A stretch of 64,000 nucleotides of DNA from Kribbella solani (GTDB lineage Bacteria; Actinomycetota; Actinomycetes; Propionibacteriales; Kribbellaceae). The first letter of the stretch is position 1; each line of letters begins with the position of its first letter. Positions 1 through 7,933 of the stretch are shown piece by piece. Location of the stretch: NCBI RefSeq assembly GCF_014205295.1, contig NZ_JACHNF010000001.1, positions 1,736,001-1,800,000 of the forward strand. Reading direction: 5' to 3'. The notes beneath the pieces are model-generated. The model was not told where the DNA came from. It searched no databases and was given only the letters and a program-made list of their open reading frames with translations. The translations under genes and the position numbers were made by a program.

Positions 1-525
1 GGAGATTCCGTCCTGTGGCAGCAGCCCGCCGAGCAGCGCGCTCCCCCACACGACCACGACCAGTACACCGATGAGTACCTGGCTGATCCGCCGGTTGAAC
101 AACCCGCGCAAGATCAGATACGACGCGTACCCGAACACCAGACCGCTCGCGCCGATCGTGATCGTGTTCGACGGTGAGACCAGCCAGGTGCCGAAGCCGC
201 CGATCACCGTCACGATCGCGGTCACCGCGAACAACCGGGCCGCGCCGCTGATCGCGATCAGCGCGCCGAGGGTGACCAGCGGCAGCGTGTTCGAGATCAG
301 GTGGCCGAAGCCGAGGTGCAGGAACGGCGCGGTCAGGATGCCGATCAGGCCGCGCGGTTCGCGGGCGATGATCCCGTACTGGTCGAGGGCGCCGTGGGTC
401 GCGGTGTCGATGATTTCGCTGAGCCACATCAGCCCGACCAGGACGCCGAGCAGCTTCAGTCCACCGCCTACCTTGGCAGTGTCCACAGCCCGCCCGGTGC
501 GCTTCGCCGGAGTCTGAAAGCTCAT
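1..525 (-). CDS. Rhomboid-family intramembrane serine protease (3' end beyond window)
   Basis: The gene runs off the left edge of the window; 175 N-terminal residues are visible. Several hydrophobic segments alternate with short loops. The rhomboid HxxxN motif is present (His75-Asn79, HLISN) and the GxSG nucleophile motif is IGASG with Ser127; the partner catalytic His lies outside the window. Rhomboids cleave substrates within the membrane. ATG 525 has no convincing ribosome site, but a CATGGT hexamer ends 6 nt upstream, so a leaderless transcript is likely. The gene is divergent from the MFS gene at 635. The substrate is unknown. Confidence 0.88.
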   Translation of the reverse strand, partial: MSFQTPAKRTGRAVDTAKVGGGLKLLGVLVGLMWLSEIIDTATHGALDQYGIIAREPRGLIGILTAPFLHLGFGHLISNTLPLVTLGALIAISGAARLFAVTAIVTVIGGFGTWLVSPSNTITIGASGLVFGYASYLILRGLFNRRISQVLIGVLVVVVWGSALLGGLLPQDGIS

Positions 526-634
526 GTAACAACCATGCCGTACGAGCCCAAGTCTCACCCAGTGGCAAGCGCGGCGACGACGGAAAGTGATCTCTGCGAT
601 ACTGCGAGTGGCTGTCGTCAAGTGAGGGGGAACG

Positions 635-1834
635 ATGCCGATCGCCGTCTACGTCCTTGGCCTGAGCATCTTCGCGCAGGGCACGTCCGAGCTGATGCTC
701 GCCGGGCTGCTGCCGGAGCTGGCTGCCGATCTGCACGTCACGATCCCGCAGGCGGGTCTGCTGATCTCCGCGTTCGCGGCCGGCATGCTCGTCGGCGCGC
801 CGGTGCTGGCAGTCGTCACGCTCACCTGGTCCCGGCGTACGGCGCTGCTGGTATTCCTGACCATCTTCGCGCTCACCCATGTCGCCGGTGCGCTGACGCC
901 CAACTACACGGTGCTGCTGGTGACCCGGATCGTCGGCGCGTTCGTGTACGCCGGGTTCTGGTCGGTCGCCGCCGTCACGGTGGTCGCGCTCGTACGCTCC
1001 GGCAGCCGCGCGCGGGCGATGAGTATCGTCACCGGCGGCCTGACGATCGCGACGATCGTCGGTCTCCCGCTCGGCACGGTTCTCGGTCAGCATCTCGGCT
1101 GGCGATCCGCGTTCTGGACCGTCGCCGGGCTCTGCGTACTCGCGATGGCGGGCGTGGTCACCACGGTTCCGGCCGGGCGGCCCGATCCGGCGACCGCGCC
1201 CCGGCTCGCCGATGAACTGCGGGCGCTGGTGAACGCGCGGCTGTGGCTCGCGTTCGGGACGACCGCGCTGGTGACGGCGACGATCCTGGTGCTGTTCAGC
1301 TACCTCGCGCCCCTCCTCACCGGCGCGACGCACCTGCCGGCCGGAGCAGTCCCCGGCGTACTGGCGCTGTACGGCCTCGGGTCGTTCATCGGAATCACTC
1401 TCGGCGGCCGCTTCGCCGATGCGCTGCCGTTCCACACCCTGTTCATCAGCATCAGCGGCCTGATCGTGCTGTCCGCCGTCCTCGCGCTGGCCGCGGGCTC
1501 GCCGCTGGTCGCGATCCCGGTGATCGTGCTGCTCGGTGGGTTCGGGTTCGCGGCCAACCCGGCGCTGAACGCGCGCGTCTTCAGCCTGGCCGGCGACCGG
1601 TCCACGCTCGCGACCGCGACGAACTTCTCCGCGTTCAACGTCGGTATCACCGCCGGGCCGTGGCTCGGCGGGATCGCGATCGACGCCGGCACCGGGTACC
1701 CGGCCCTTGGCTGGATCGCGGTCGCCACCGGAACCGCTGCCCTCGCGACCGTGCTGGTCGCGGTCTTCCTGCCGGTCAGTTCACCGGGCCTTGCGGGTCG
1801 AGGTGCGTCGGATCGAAGTCGGCGCGCCGCTTGA
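635..1834 (+). CDS. MFS transporter, Cmx/CmrA-type chloramphenicol-efflux-like
   Basis: A 399-residue major facilitator protein of the 12-helix drug/H+ antiporter type. The N-terminus (IYVLG/FAQGTSE-like stretch, then a helix with SAFAAGM) closely follows the actinobacterial Cmx/CmrA chloramphenicol exporters as I recall them. True drug specificity cannot be read from sequence, and many such proteins export arabinose-like or other small molecules. The start ATG follows a GAGGGGG ribosome site 4 nt upstream. Its 3' end overlaps the converging amino acid permease by 59 bp, so the C-terminal tail (ending in SDRSRRAA) is encoded antisense to the permease tail. Confidence 0.85.
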   Translation: MPIAVYVLGLSIFAQGTSELMLAGLLPELAADLHVTIPQAGLLISAFAAGMLVGAPVLAVVTLTWSRRTALLVFLTIFALTHVAGALTPNYTVLLVTRIVGAFVYAGFWSVAAVTVVALVRSGSRARAMSIVTGGLTIATIVGLPLGTVLGQHLGWRSAFWTVAGLCVLAMAGVVTTVPAGRPDPATAPRLADELRALVNARLWLAFGTTALVTATILVLFSYLAPLLTGATHLPAGAVPGVLALYGLGSFIGITLGGRFADALPFHTLFISISGLIVLSAVLALAAGSPLVAIPVIVLLGGFGFAANPALNARVFSLAGDRSTLATATNFSAFNVGITAGPWLGGIAIDAGTGYPALGWIAVATGTAALATVLVAVFLPVSSPGLAGRGASDRSRRAA

Positions 1835-3182
1835 ACACGTACTTGTTCAGCACCCAGGTCAGCGCCCACAGCACGACGCCGACCAGCATCAGCCACCCGG
1901 CCACCTTGTAGTCCGCCGAGTCCCGGCCGGACAGCGGGCTGGCCAGGTACACGCACAGCACGATGCCGAGCACCGGCAGCGCGGTCGGCGCGTGGAAGTG
2001 CTTGTGCTCGACCTTGTCCTTGCGCAGCACCAGCACGGCGAAGTTCACGATCGCGAACACGCACAGGAGCAGGAACGCCGTCGTACCACCGAGCGCCGCC
2101 AGGTCCGCGTACCCGATCAGGACGAACGCGAGCAGCGTGGTGAAGAGGATCGCGATGTACGGCGTACGCCGCTTGTGCAGCACCCGCCCGAGCGGACCGG
2201 GCAGTACCTTCTCGTGCGACATCCCGTACAGCAACCGGCTCGCCATCAGCATGTTGATCAGCGCCGAGTTGGCGACCGCGAACATCGTGATCCAGGCGAA
2301 CACCTCGAGCGGGAACCCGGGCGCGCCGGCCTGGACGACCTTCAGCAGCGGCGTCGCGCCCTTGTTCAGCTCGTCCGGCGAGACCAGCGCGACGGCGGAG
2401 ATCGCGACCAGTACGTAGATGACGCCGGTGATGCTCAACCCGATCAGCATCATCCGCGGGAAGATCCGGACCGGGTCCTTGGTCTCCTCGGCCATGTTCA
2501 CCGAGTCCTCGAAGCCGACCATCGCGAAGAACGCCAGCGCGGTCGCGGCGGTGACCGCGCCGAACGGCGACTCGCCGTCCGGGACCTTGAACTCGGTCAG
2601 CCGGGAGGTGTCGCCGTCGCCGCCGATCAGCGCCCAGGCGCCGATCCCGATCACGATCAGCAGCCCGCTCAGCTCGACCAGGGTGAGTACGACGTTGGCC
2701 TTGACGCTTTCGCCGACGCCGCGCAGGTTCACCAGCGCGATCAGCGTCATGAAGCCGAGCGCGGTGATCATCAGCAGCGCGCCGCGGCCGGGGTCGAGGT
2801 GCGCGGCGGAGAAGAAGTTCGCCGCGAACGCCTTCGACGCGCTGGAGGCCGAGGTGAGGCCGGAGCACATCACCGCGAAGGTCAGCAGGAAGGTGAGGAA
2901 GTGGATGCCGAACGCCTTGTGCGTGTACACCGCGGCGCCGCCGGCCTTGGGGTACTTGGTGACGAGTTCCAGGTAGCTGGTCGCGGTCAGCATCGCGACG
3001 ATGAACGCGCACAGGAACGGCAGCCAGACCGCGCCGCCGACCTCGCCCGCGACCTTGCCGGTCAGCGCGTACACGCCGGTGCCGAGGATGTCGCCGACGA
3101 CGAACAGCAGCAGCAGCCCGGGCCCCATCACCCGCTTCAGCTCGGGGCGCTGACCGGTCTGCGGAACGGCAGTGTCACTCAT
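1776..3182 (-). CDS. APC-superfamily amino acid permease
   Basis: A 468-residue integral membrane protein with about 12 hydrophobic helices. The N-terminal helix begins with the VGDILGTGVYALTG pattern, which corresponds to the conserved G-x-G substrate-binding helix 1 of amino acid-polyamine-organocation permeases. The helix-6 region (FFAMVGFEDSVNMAEETKDP) also matches the APC family. It probably imports an amino acid; the substrate is not inferable. ATG 3182 is preceded by GGGAGG at good spacing, and a longer in-frame reading upstream lacks membrane character and was rejected. It is divergent from the DUF389 gene and convergent with the MFS gene. Confidence 0.92.
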   Translation of the reverse strand: MSDTAVPQTGQRPELKRVMGPGLLLLFVVGDILGTGVYALTGKVAGEVGGAVWLPFLCAFIVAMLTATSYLELVTKYPKAGGAAVYTHKAFGIHFLTFLLTFAVMCSGLTSASSASKAFAANFFSAAHLDPGRGALLMITALGFMTLIALVNLRGVGESVKANVVLTLVELSGLLIVIGIGAWALIGGDGDTSRLTEFKVPDGESPFGAVTAATALAFFAMVGFEDSVNMAEETKDPVRIFPRMMLIGLSITGVIYVLVAISAVALVSPDELNKGATPLLKVVQAGAPGFPLEVFAWITMFAVANSALINMLMASRLLYGMSHEKVLPGPLGRVLHKRRTPYIAILFTTLLAFVLIGYADLAALGGTTAFLLLCVFAIVNFAVLVLRKDKVEHKHFHAPTALPVLGIVLCVYLASPLSGRDSADYKVAGWLMLVGVVLWALTWVLNKYVFKRRADFDPTHLDPQGPVN

Positions 3183-3208
3183 CGTGCCTCCCTGGATTCG
3201 GTGCGTCA

Positions 3209-3223
3209 GTGGACCATATCCAC
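3209..3223. promoter_or_regulatory. Small inverted repeat between divergent permease and DUF389 genes
   Basis: GTGGA-N5-TCCAC lies in the 124-bp divergent spacer, 27 bp upstream of the permease start. It could be an operator for the amino acid permease or the DUF389 gene. Short arms make chance possible. Confidence 0.25.
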
Positions 3224-3306
3224 ACCGCCACCGCCAGCGGTACGGCGTGTGCGCCGGTGTGCCGTGGCCGGATGGTGACCTCCGGGCTGGGAACATGGCG
3301 CCCGTG

Positions 3307-4287
3307 ATGCACCTTCGTCTGATCGTTCCGCCGGACCGCAGCGAGCGGGTACTGGACGGGCTCGTCGCCGATCCCGGCGTGTCCTGCGTGACCCGCGTAC
3401 CCGGGGCGGCGCATCGCCCGGCCGGCGATCTGATCGAGTGCGACGTGACCCGCGAGGCGACGTCGGACGTGCTGGTCCGGCTTAAGGCGGAAGGCCTGTA
3501 CGACGACGGCTCGGTCGCGCTGACGTCGGTGGATTCCGCGCCGTCGAGGAACGCCCAGGCCGCGGAGAAGGCGGCGCCCGGCGCACCTGACGACGCGGTG
3601 ATCTGGGATGTCGTGGTCGACCAGGCGTACAACGAGGCCGGCGGGTCCTGGGTGTACTACGTGTTCCTCACGCTGGCGACGATGATCGCGTCGGTCGCGG
3701 TGGTCACCGACTCGTCGATCCTGGTCGTCGGGGCGATGGTGGTCGGACCCGAGTTCGGCGTGGTGGCCGCGCTCGCCGTCGGGTTGTTCCTGCGGAAGGG
3801 CGGTCTGACCAAGCGGTCGTTGATGCTGCTGGTGAAGGGGTTCGTGCTGGCGATCGTACTGACCGCGATCGCGGCGCTGCTGGCCCGCGCGGTCGGGTGG
3901 GTGGACGCGTCCGACGTGACCGCGGCCCGCCCGCTGACCGGTTTCATCTGGCGGCCGGATCGCTGGTCGGCGGTGGTCGCCGTACTCGCGGGAAGCGCCG
4001 GGGTGCTGTCGCAGACGGCCGGGCGGGGCAATGCGCTGGTCGGGGTGTTCATCTCGGTGACCACTGTCCCAGCCGCGGGTGATCTGGCCCTGTCGGTCGC
4101 GTTGTGGGCGCCGCATCAGATCGGCGGTTCGGCCGCGCAGCTCGGGATCAACCTGGCCGGGATGACGGCGGCCGGTGTGGTGACGCTGCTGCTGCAGCGC
4201 GTGATCTGGCGCAGTTACCTGCGGGTAAAGCAGGTCCGCGGCGTCGCTGGTCCGCTGCGCGGGCGATCCGAGAGCGGGCAGTCCTAG
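3307..4287 (+). CDS. DUF389 family membrane protein
   Basis: About 326 residues. The first 80 residues form a soluble ACT-like alpha/beta segment (MHLRLIVPPDR...), and from about residue 110 there are 6 or more transmembrane helices. The TDSSILVVGAMVVGPEFG stretch is the hallmark of DUF389/TIGR00341 hydrophobic proteins. Function is unknown in the family. The ATG at 3307 gives the usual family N-terminus; GTG 3304 and ATG 3295 are in-frame alternatives and none has a strong ribosome site. A long GC hairpin follows the stop. Confidence 0.85.
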   Translation: MHLRLIVPPDRSERVLDGLVADPGVSCVTRVPGAAHRPAGDLIECDVTREATSDVLVRLKAEGLYDDGSVALTSVDSAPSRNAQAAEKAAPGAPDDAVIWDVVVDQAYNEAGGSWVYYVFLTLATMIASVAVVTDSSILVVGAMVVGPEFGVVAALAVGLFLRKGGLTKRSLMLLVKGFVLAIVLTAIAALLARAVGWVDASDVTAARPLTGFIWRPDRWSAVVAVLAGSAGVLSQTAGRGNALVGVFISVTTVPAAGDLALSVALWAPHQIGGSAAQLGINLAGMTAAGVVTLLLQRVIWRSYLRVKQVRGVAGPLRGRSESGQS

Positions 4288-4290
4288 GGC

Positions 4291-4344
4291 GGGCGCGCGC
4301 GTTGAGGCTTGACCGGACGTCCCCTGTCCGATCCGCGCGCGCCC
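4291..4344 (+). terminator. Long-armed GC inverted repeat after DUF389 gene
   Basis: An 11-bp perfect inverted repeat (GGGCGCGCGCG / CGCGCGCGCCC) brackets 32 nt that contain a smaller CGGAC/GTCCG hairpin. It starts 4 nt after the DUF389 stop. There is no U tract, so it is a presumptive actinobacterial-type terminator only. Confidence 0.45.
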
Positions 4345-4478
4345 GGCACAGTCACACTTACCCCATCCCGGGGGTGCCCGCACCTGGCCCTGTGCCGGAT
4401 TGCGCTGGCTTGTCCCGGACATGGCGCGAAGTCGCCAAACAGGTCGAGCGTGTCCAATCGACGAGATAGCCTGATCGG

Positions 4479-5453
4479 ATGCTGGAGACGGTGGGGGTGG
4501 AGCCGCCCGACGAAGAGGCCTACCGGGCGCTGCTGACCGCGCCGGGCTGTGACGTCCGTGAGCTCGCCGGGCACCTCGGCCGGGACGAGCAGGAGCTGGC
4601 CGCGACGGTCGAGCGGCTGGAGAAGCTCGGTCTGCTGACGGTCACCTCCGACGACCCGGTGCGGTTGCTGCCGACCCGTCCCGATGTTGCGGTCGACGCG
4701 CTGGTCGCGGTCCGGCGGGCCGAGCTGGACCGGGTCCGCGCCGAAGCCCGGGTGCTGTTGTCGGAGGTGCGCGCCCAGGAGCAGCACCGCCCGGAGAATC
4801 TGGTCGAGGTGATCGTCGGCCAGGAGGCGATCGCCGCCCGGTTCGCCCAGTTGCTGAACGGGACGAAGAACCAGCTGCTGGTGCTGGACCGGCCGCCGTA
4901 CGCCGCGCAGGCCGAGAAGTCCGACACCACGGTCCGCGGGCTACTCGGCGAGGGGGTGGTGGTCCACGGCATCTACTCCCCCGATTCGCTGGACATCCCC
5001 GGCGGCGTCGACGAGGCGTACAGCGCGGCCGATGCCGGCGAGACGTCCCGCGTACATCCGCAGCTGCCGATGAAGCTGGCCGTGTTCGACGCGAAGGCGG
5101 CGTTGTTGCCGCTGTCGGTGGATCAGTTGACCGACAGCGCGCTCGTCGTACACCCCTGCGCCCTGCTGGACGCGCTGATGGAGATGTTCTGGCTGCTGTG
5201 GGACCAGGCCGTGCCGGTCGTGCCGACGGCGAAGGCGGACCCGACCGACGCGCGGCTGATGACGCTGCTCGCCGCCGGGTTCAAGGACGACGCGATCGCC
5301 CGGCAGCTCGCGCTGAGCAGCCGGACGGTCGGTCGGCGGGTCGCGGAGCTGATGGAGACGCTGGGCGCGCGGACCCGGTTCCAGGCCGGGATCCACGCCC
5401 AGCGCCGCCACCTGCTGGAAGACGACCAGCGGACGACCAGCGCGGGCGACTAG
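4479..5453 (+). CDS. Two-headed transcription regulator: TrmB-like N-terminal HTH and LuxR-type C-terminal HTH
   Basis: 324 residues. Residues about 10-65 read as a TrmB/MarR-like winged helix (ELAGHLGRDEQELAATVERL). Residues about 110-220 resemble the phospholipase-D-like fold seen in TrmB effector domains. The last 65 residues are a LuxR/GerE-like HTH (LAAGFKDDAIARQLALSSRT). A TAGCCT hexamer ends 6 nt before ATG 4479 and there is no ribosome site, suggesting a leaderless mRNA. The stop is shared with the converging nuclease gene through the palindrome CTAG. Target genes are unknown; similar regulators are common in streptomycetes. Confidence 0.8.
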   Translation: MLETVGVEPPDEEAYRALLTAPGCDVRELAGHLGRDEQELAATVERLEKLGLLTVTSDDPVRLLPTRPDVAVDALVAVRRAELDRVRAEARVLLSEVRAQEQHRPENLVEVIVGQEAIAARFAQLLNGTKNQLLVLDRPPYAAQAEKSDTTVRGLLGEGVVVHGIYSPDSLDIPGGVDEAYSAADAGETSRVHPQLPMKLAVFDAKAALLPLSVDQLTDSALVVHPCALLDALMEMFWLLWDQAVPVVPTAKADPTDARLMTLLAAGFKDDAIARQLALSSRTVGRRVAELMETLGARTRFQAGIHAQRRHLLEDDQRTTSAGD

Positions 5454-6091
5454 CAGGTCGCCAGCATCTGCTGCAGCGCCGTCTTCTCCGCCGACTGCAG
5501 CGACAACTTGTACGTGTACTTCACCCAGATCCACTCCCGCGCGTACACGCAATGCACCGAGGTGTTGGTCGGCTTCCACTCGGCCGGGTCGCGGTCGCCC
5601 TTGGAGCGGTTGCTGGACGCCGACACCGCGATCAGCTGCGAGATGGTCAGGTTGTTCGCGAACTCCTGACGCTTGGCCTGGGTCCAGCCGCTCGCGCCGG
5701 ACTTCCATGCCTCCGCGAGTGGCACGATGTGGTCGATGTCGACACCGGACGAGTCGTTGATGTACGTGGCGTCGTACACGCTGTACCAGCGGCCGGCCGT
5801 CGGCTGGCAGCTGCTGTCGACGGTCACGCCGGTGCCGTCCCGCTTCAGCACCTGCTCACGGGTGTCACAGGTACCCGACTGGTTGATCCAGTGCGGGAAC
5901 TTGTCCCGGCTGTAACCCGTCGTCGACCCTTCCGCCTTCACGGTCAGGCCGGCCAGCTGGGTAGCCGCGGTGCTCGCCGAGGGCGGGGTCGGCGGGGCTG
6001 CGAGTGCCGGTCCGGCGCTCAGTGTCCAGGTGGTCGCTACGGCTGCCACTGTGGTGGCAAGGGCGGTGATGCGCGACATGGTGCGGGACAT
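5450..6091 (-). CDS. Secreted HNH-type nuclease (DUF1524/GmrSD C-terminal-like)
   Basis: 213 residues with a typical Sec signal peptide (positive start, hydrophobic core, cleavage near GPALAA-A at about residue 32). The catalytic core contains DIDHIVPLAEAW, followed by NLTISQLIAVSASSNRSKGDRDP, matching the HNH/DUF1524 family that binds one metal ion. It is likely an extracellular DNase for nutrient scavenging or defence, by inference. Four cysteines suggest disulfides. ATG 6091 has GGAGG 8 nt upstream. It overlaps the upstream regulator gene by 4 bp at a shared CTAG. Confidence 0.88.
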   Translation of the reverse strand: MSRTMSRITALATTVAAVATTWTLSAGPALAAPPTPPSASTAATQLAGLTVKAEGSTTGYSRDKFPHWINQSGTCDTREQVLKRDGTGVTVDSSCQPTAGRWYSVYDATYINDSSGVDIDHIVPLAEAWKSGASGWTQAKRQEFANNLTISQLIAVSASSNRSKGDRDPAEWKPTNTSVHCVYAREWIWVKYTYKLSLQSAEKTALQQMLATC

Positions 6092-6196
6092 CGGTCAGGC
6101 CTCCGAAGGGTTGGGCGGTCCCCCTGACGTACGTCCCTCAGCCTTCCCTGGTCACGCAGGGTAGGAAACCACTCACCAGTTACAGTCGGGTGAACG

Positions 6197-6958
6197 TCAG
6201 TCGTGTTCGACCACGGTGAGCGTCCAGCCGGTGGCCGCGCGGTCCAGCTCGGCGTTCCAGCGTTCGCTGATCAGCTTGTGCAGTGACTTCGGGGTGCCTG
6301 GGTCCTTGCCGGATTCGAGCAGGTGCCGGGCGACCAGGCCGCGAGTGTGCTTCGCGTTGTGCGACACGACCGTACGGACGCCGTCGCGCTCCCGGACCAC
6401 GTTCACGGCCACCCATTTCCCGGCTTGGCCGCCGGTCGGGCGCCACGCGGCCACGTACGTCGACGAGCGGCAATCCACGATCACGCCGTCGACATCGGCG
6501 AGGGCATTGCTCAGCGGATCGCGCCAGACCGAGGCGAGCGGTCCGTGGCCGGGCAGGGTCGTACCCATCGACAGCCGGTACGGCGGGACGCGGTCCGCCG
6601 GGCGGAGCGCACCCCACGCGGCGGAGACGACGAGCAGCCGGTTCGCGGCGCGGCGCTTCGTACCGGCGGAGAGGGTGGCGTAGCCGAGCGCGTCGTAGAG
6701 GACGCCGGAGTACAGCTCCGAAACCGGCACCGACGGCTCCGTACGCCAGCGGGTGTTGCGTTCGACCTCGGGCTGCAGCGAGGCGCCGACATCGAGTACG
6801 TCGAACGCGTCGGCCGACGCGGACACCTTCGCCAGCGTCTCCAGCACCTGCTCACGGACCGGGTTCAGCTCCGGAAACGACAACGTGGCGAAATCGACGG
6901 CCCGGCCGCGGGACCGGCCGCTCTTTCCTTCGGACGGCGGCAGGAGGATAAGGGTCAC
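6197..6958 (-). CDS. yaaA: Peroxide stress protein YaaA (UPF0246/DUF328)
   Basis: 253 residues, full length for the family. The N-terminus MTLILLPPSEGKS and the segments SELYSGVLYDALGY, ISAAWGALRP-like, and SHNAKHTRGLVARHL are all hallmark YaaA motifs. In E. coli, YaaA limits intracellular free iron and DNA damage during hydrogen peroxide stress; it also binds DNA. The GTG start overlaps the stop of the aldo/keto reductase gene in a GTGA, so translation of the two is probably coupled. Confidence 0.93.
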   Translation of the reverse strand: MTLILLPPSEGKSGRSRGRAVDFATLSFPELNPVREQVLETLAKVSASADAFDVLDVGASLQPEVERNTRWRTEPSVPVSELYSGVLYDALGYATLSAGTKRRAANRLLVVSAAWGALRPADRVPPYRLSMGTTLPGHGPLASVWRDPLSNALADVDGVIVDCRSSTYVAAWRPTGGQAGKWVAVNVVRERDGVRTVVSHNAKHTRGLVARHLLESGKDPGTPKSLHKLISERWNAELDRAATGWTLTVVEHD

Positions 6959-7899
6959 GTCAGGTCGTCCAGGGCGGCGAGGTCGGCGGGGGTCGGGTCC
7001 CAGGCGCCGGCGGCGACGTTCTGGGCGATCTGCTCCGGGCTGGTGGCGCCGGCGATCACGGACGCGACCGCGGGCTGCGCGGCCAGGCCGCCGATCGCGA
7101 TGTCGATCATGGTCAGTTCACGCTCGGCCGCGAACGTGTCGAGCGCTTCAAGCTTGTCGAAGTCGGCCCGCGCCAGCCGCTCCGGCTGACCCGCCAGCCG
7201 GCTGCCGTCCGGCGCGTCGGCGCCGCGCTTGTACTTGCCGGTGAGCAGACCGGAGGCCAGCGGGAAGAAGGGCAGGATGCCGAGCCCGAGCTGCTCACAG
7301 GCCGGTACGAGCTCGTCCTCGACGTCGCGTTCGAGCAAGGAGTACTGGTTCTGGGCGCTGATGAAGTGCTCCAGGCCGTTGGACCGAGCAGTCCAGTCCG
7401 CGTCCACCACCTGCCAGGCGGCGAACTGCGAGCTGCCGAGGTACCGGACCTTGCCCTCGGCAACGAGCTCGGACAGCGCGGCCAGGGTCTCCTCGATCGG
7501 GGTGACCGGGTCCGGGAAGTGCAGCTGGTAGAGGTCGATCCAGTCCGTACCGAGCCGTCGAAGGCTCGCTTCGACCGCCTTCCGGATGTACCGGCGCGAG
7601 CCACGTACGCCCCAGTCCGGGCCGTTCGCACCCTGCATGTCGCCGCCGAACTTCGTGGCGATCACCACCTCGTCGCGGCGCGCACCGAGCGCCTTGCCGA
7701 GCAGTTCCTCGCTGAACCCGTGCTCGCCGCGGTAGATGTCAGCGGTGTCGAACAGCGTGATCCCCGCGTCGACCGCGGCATTCACCACCGCGTCCGTACG
7801 GGTCGCGTCCAGCCGCCGACCGAAGTTGTTACAGCCCAGCCCAACCACACTGACGGTCAGCCCCGAATCACCCAACTGCCGATACTTCATATCGCCCAT
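6955..7899 (-). CDS. Aldo/keto reductase
   Basis: 314 residues with the AKR TIM-barrel signature: FDTADIYRGEHGFSEELLGKAL carries catalytic Asp and Tyr, a Lys follows at IATKFGG, and LHFPDP supplies the His. The C-terminal NADPH-binding VIAGATSPEQIAQN is present. It probably reduces aldehydes or ketones with NADPH. ATG 7899 is chosen because a TAGGCT hexamer ends 6 nt upstream, giving a leaderless transcript; ATG 7890 (MKYRQLG) is the family-typical alternative. It is first in a two-gene unit with yaaA and sits 34 bp from the divergent pepN. Confidence 0.92.
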   Translation of the reverse strand: MGDMKYRQLGDSGLTVSVVGLGCNNFGRRLDATRTDAVVNAAVDAGITLFDTADIYRGEHGFSEELLGKALGARRDEVVIATKFGGDMQGANGPDWGVRGSRRYIRKAVEASLRRLGTDWIDLYQLHFPDPVTPIEETLAALSELVAEGKVRYLGSSQFAAWQVVDADWTARSNGLEHFISAQNQYSLLERDVEDELVPACEQLGLGILPFFPLASGLLTGKYKRGADAPDGSRLAGQPERLARADFDKLEALDTFAAERELTMIDIAIGGLAAQPAVASVIAGATSPEQIAQNVAAGAWDPTPADLAALDDLT

Positions 7900-7905
7900 G
7901 TGCTC

Positions 7906-7926
7906 AGCCTAATCACGGCATACAGT
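7906..7926. promoter_or_regulatory. Back-to-back leaderless -10 elements for aldo/keto reductase and pepN
   Basis: Minus strand: TAGGCT at 7911-7906, ending 6 nt before ATG 7899. Plus strand: TACAGT at 7921-7926, ending 7 nt before ATG 7934. The whole divergent spacer is 34 bp, so the two promoters necessarily overlap through their -35 regions and may exclude each other. Confidence 0.55.
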
Positions 7927-7933
7927 GGCACTC

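Noticed and set aside
1300..3012. Long minus-strand open frame over the efflux and permease genes
   Set aside because: Shadow of two clear genes; Arg- and Gly-rich with no domain.
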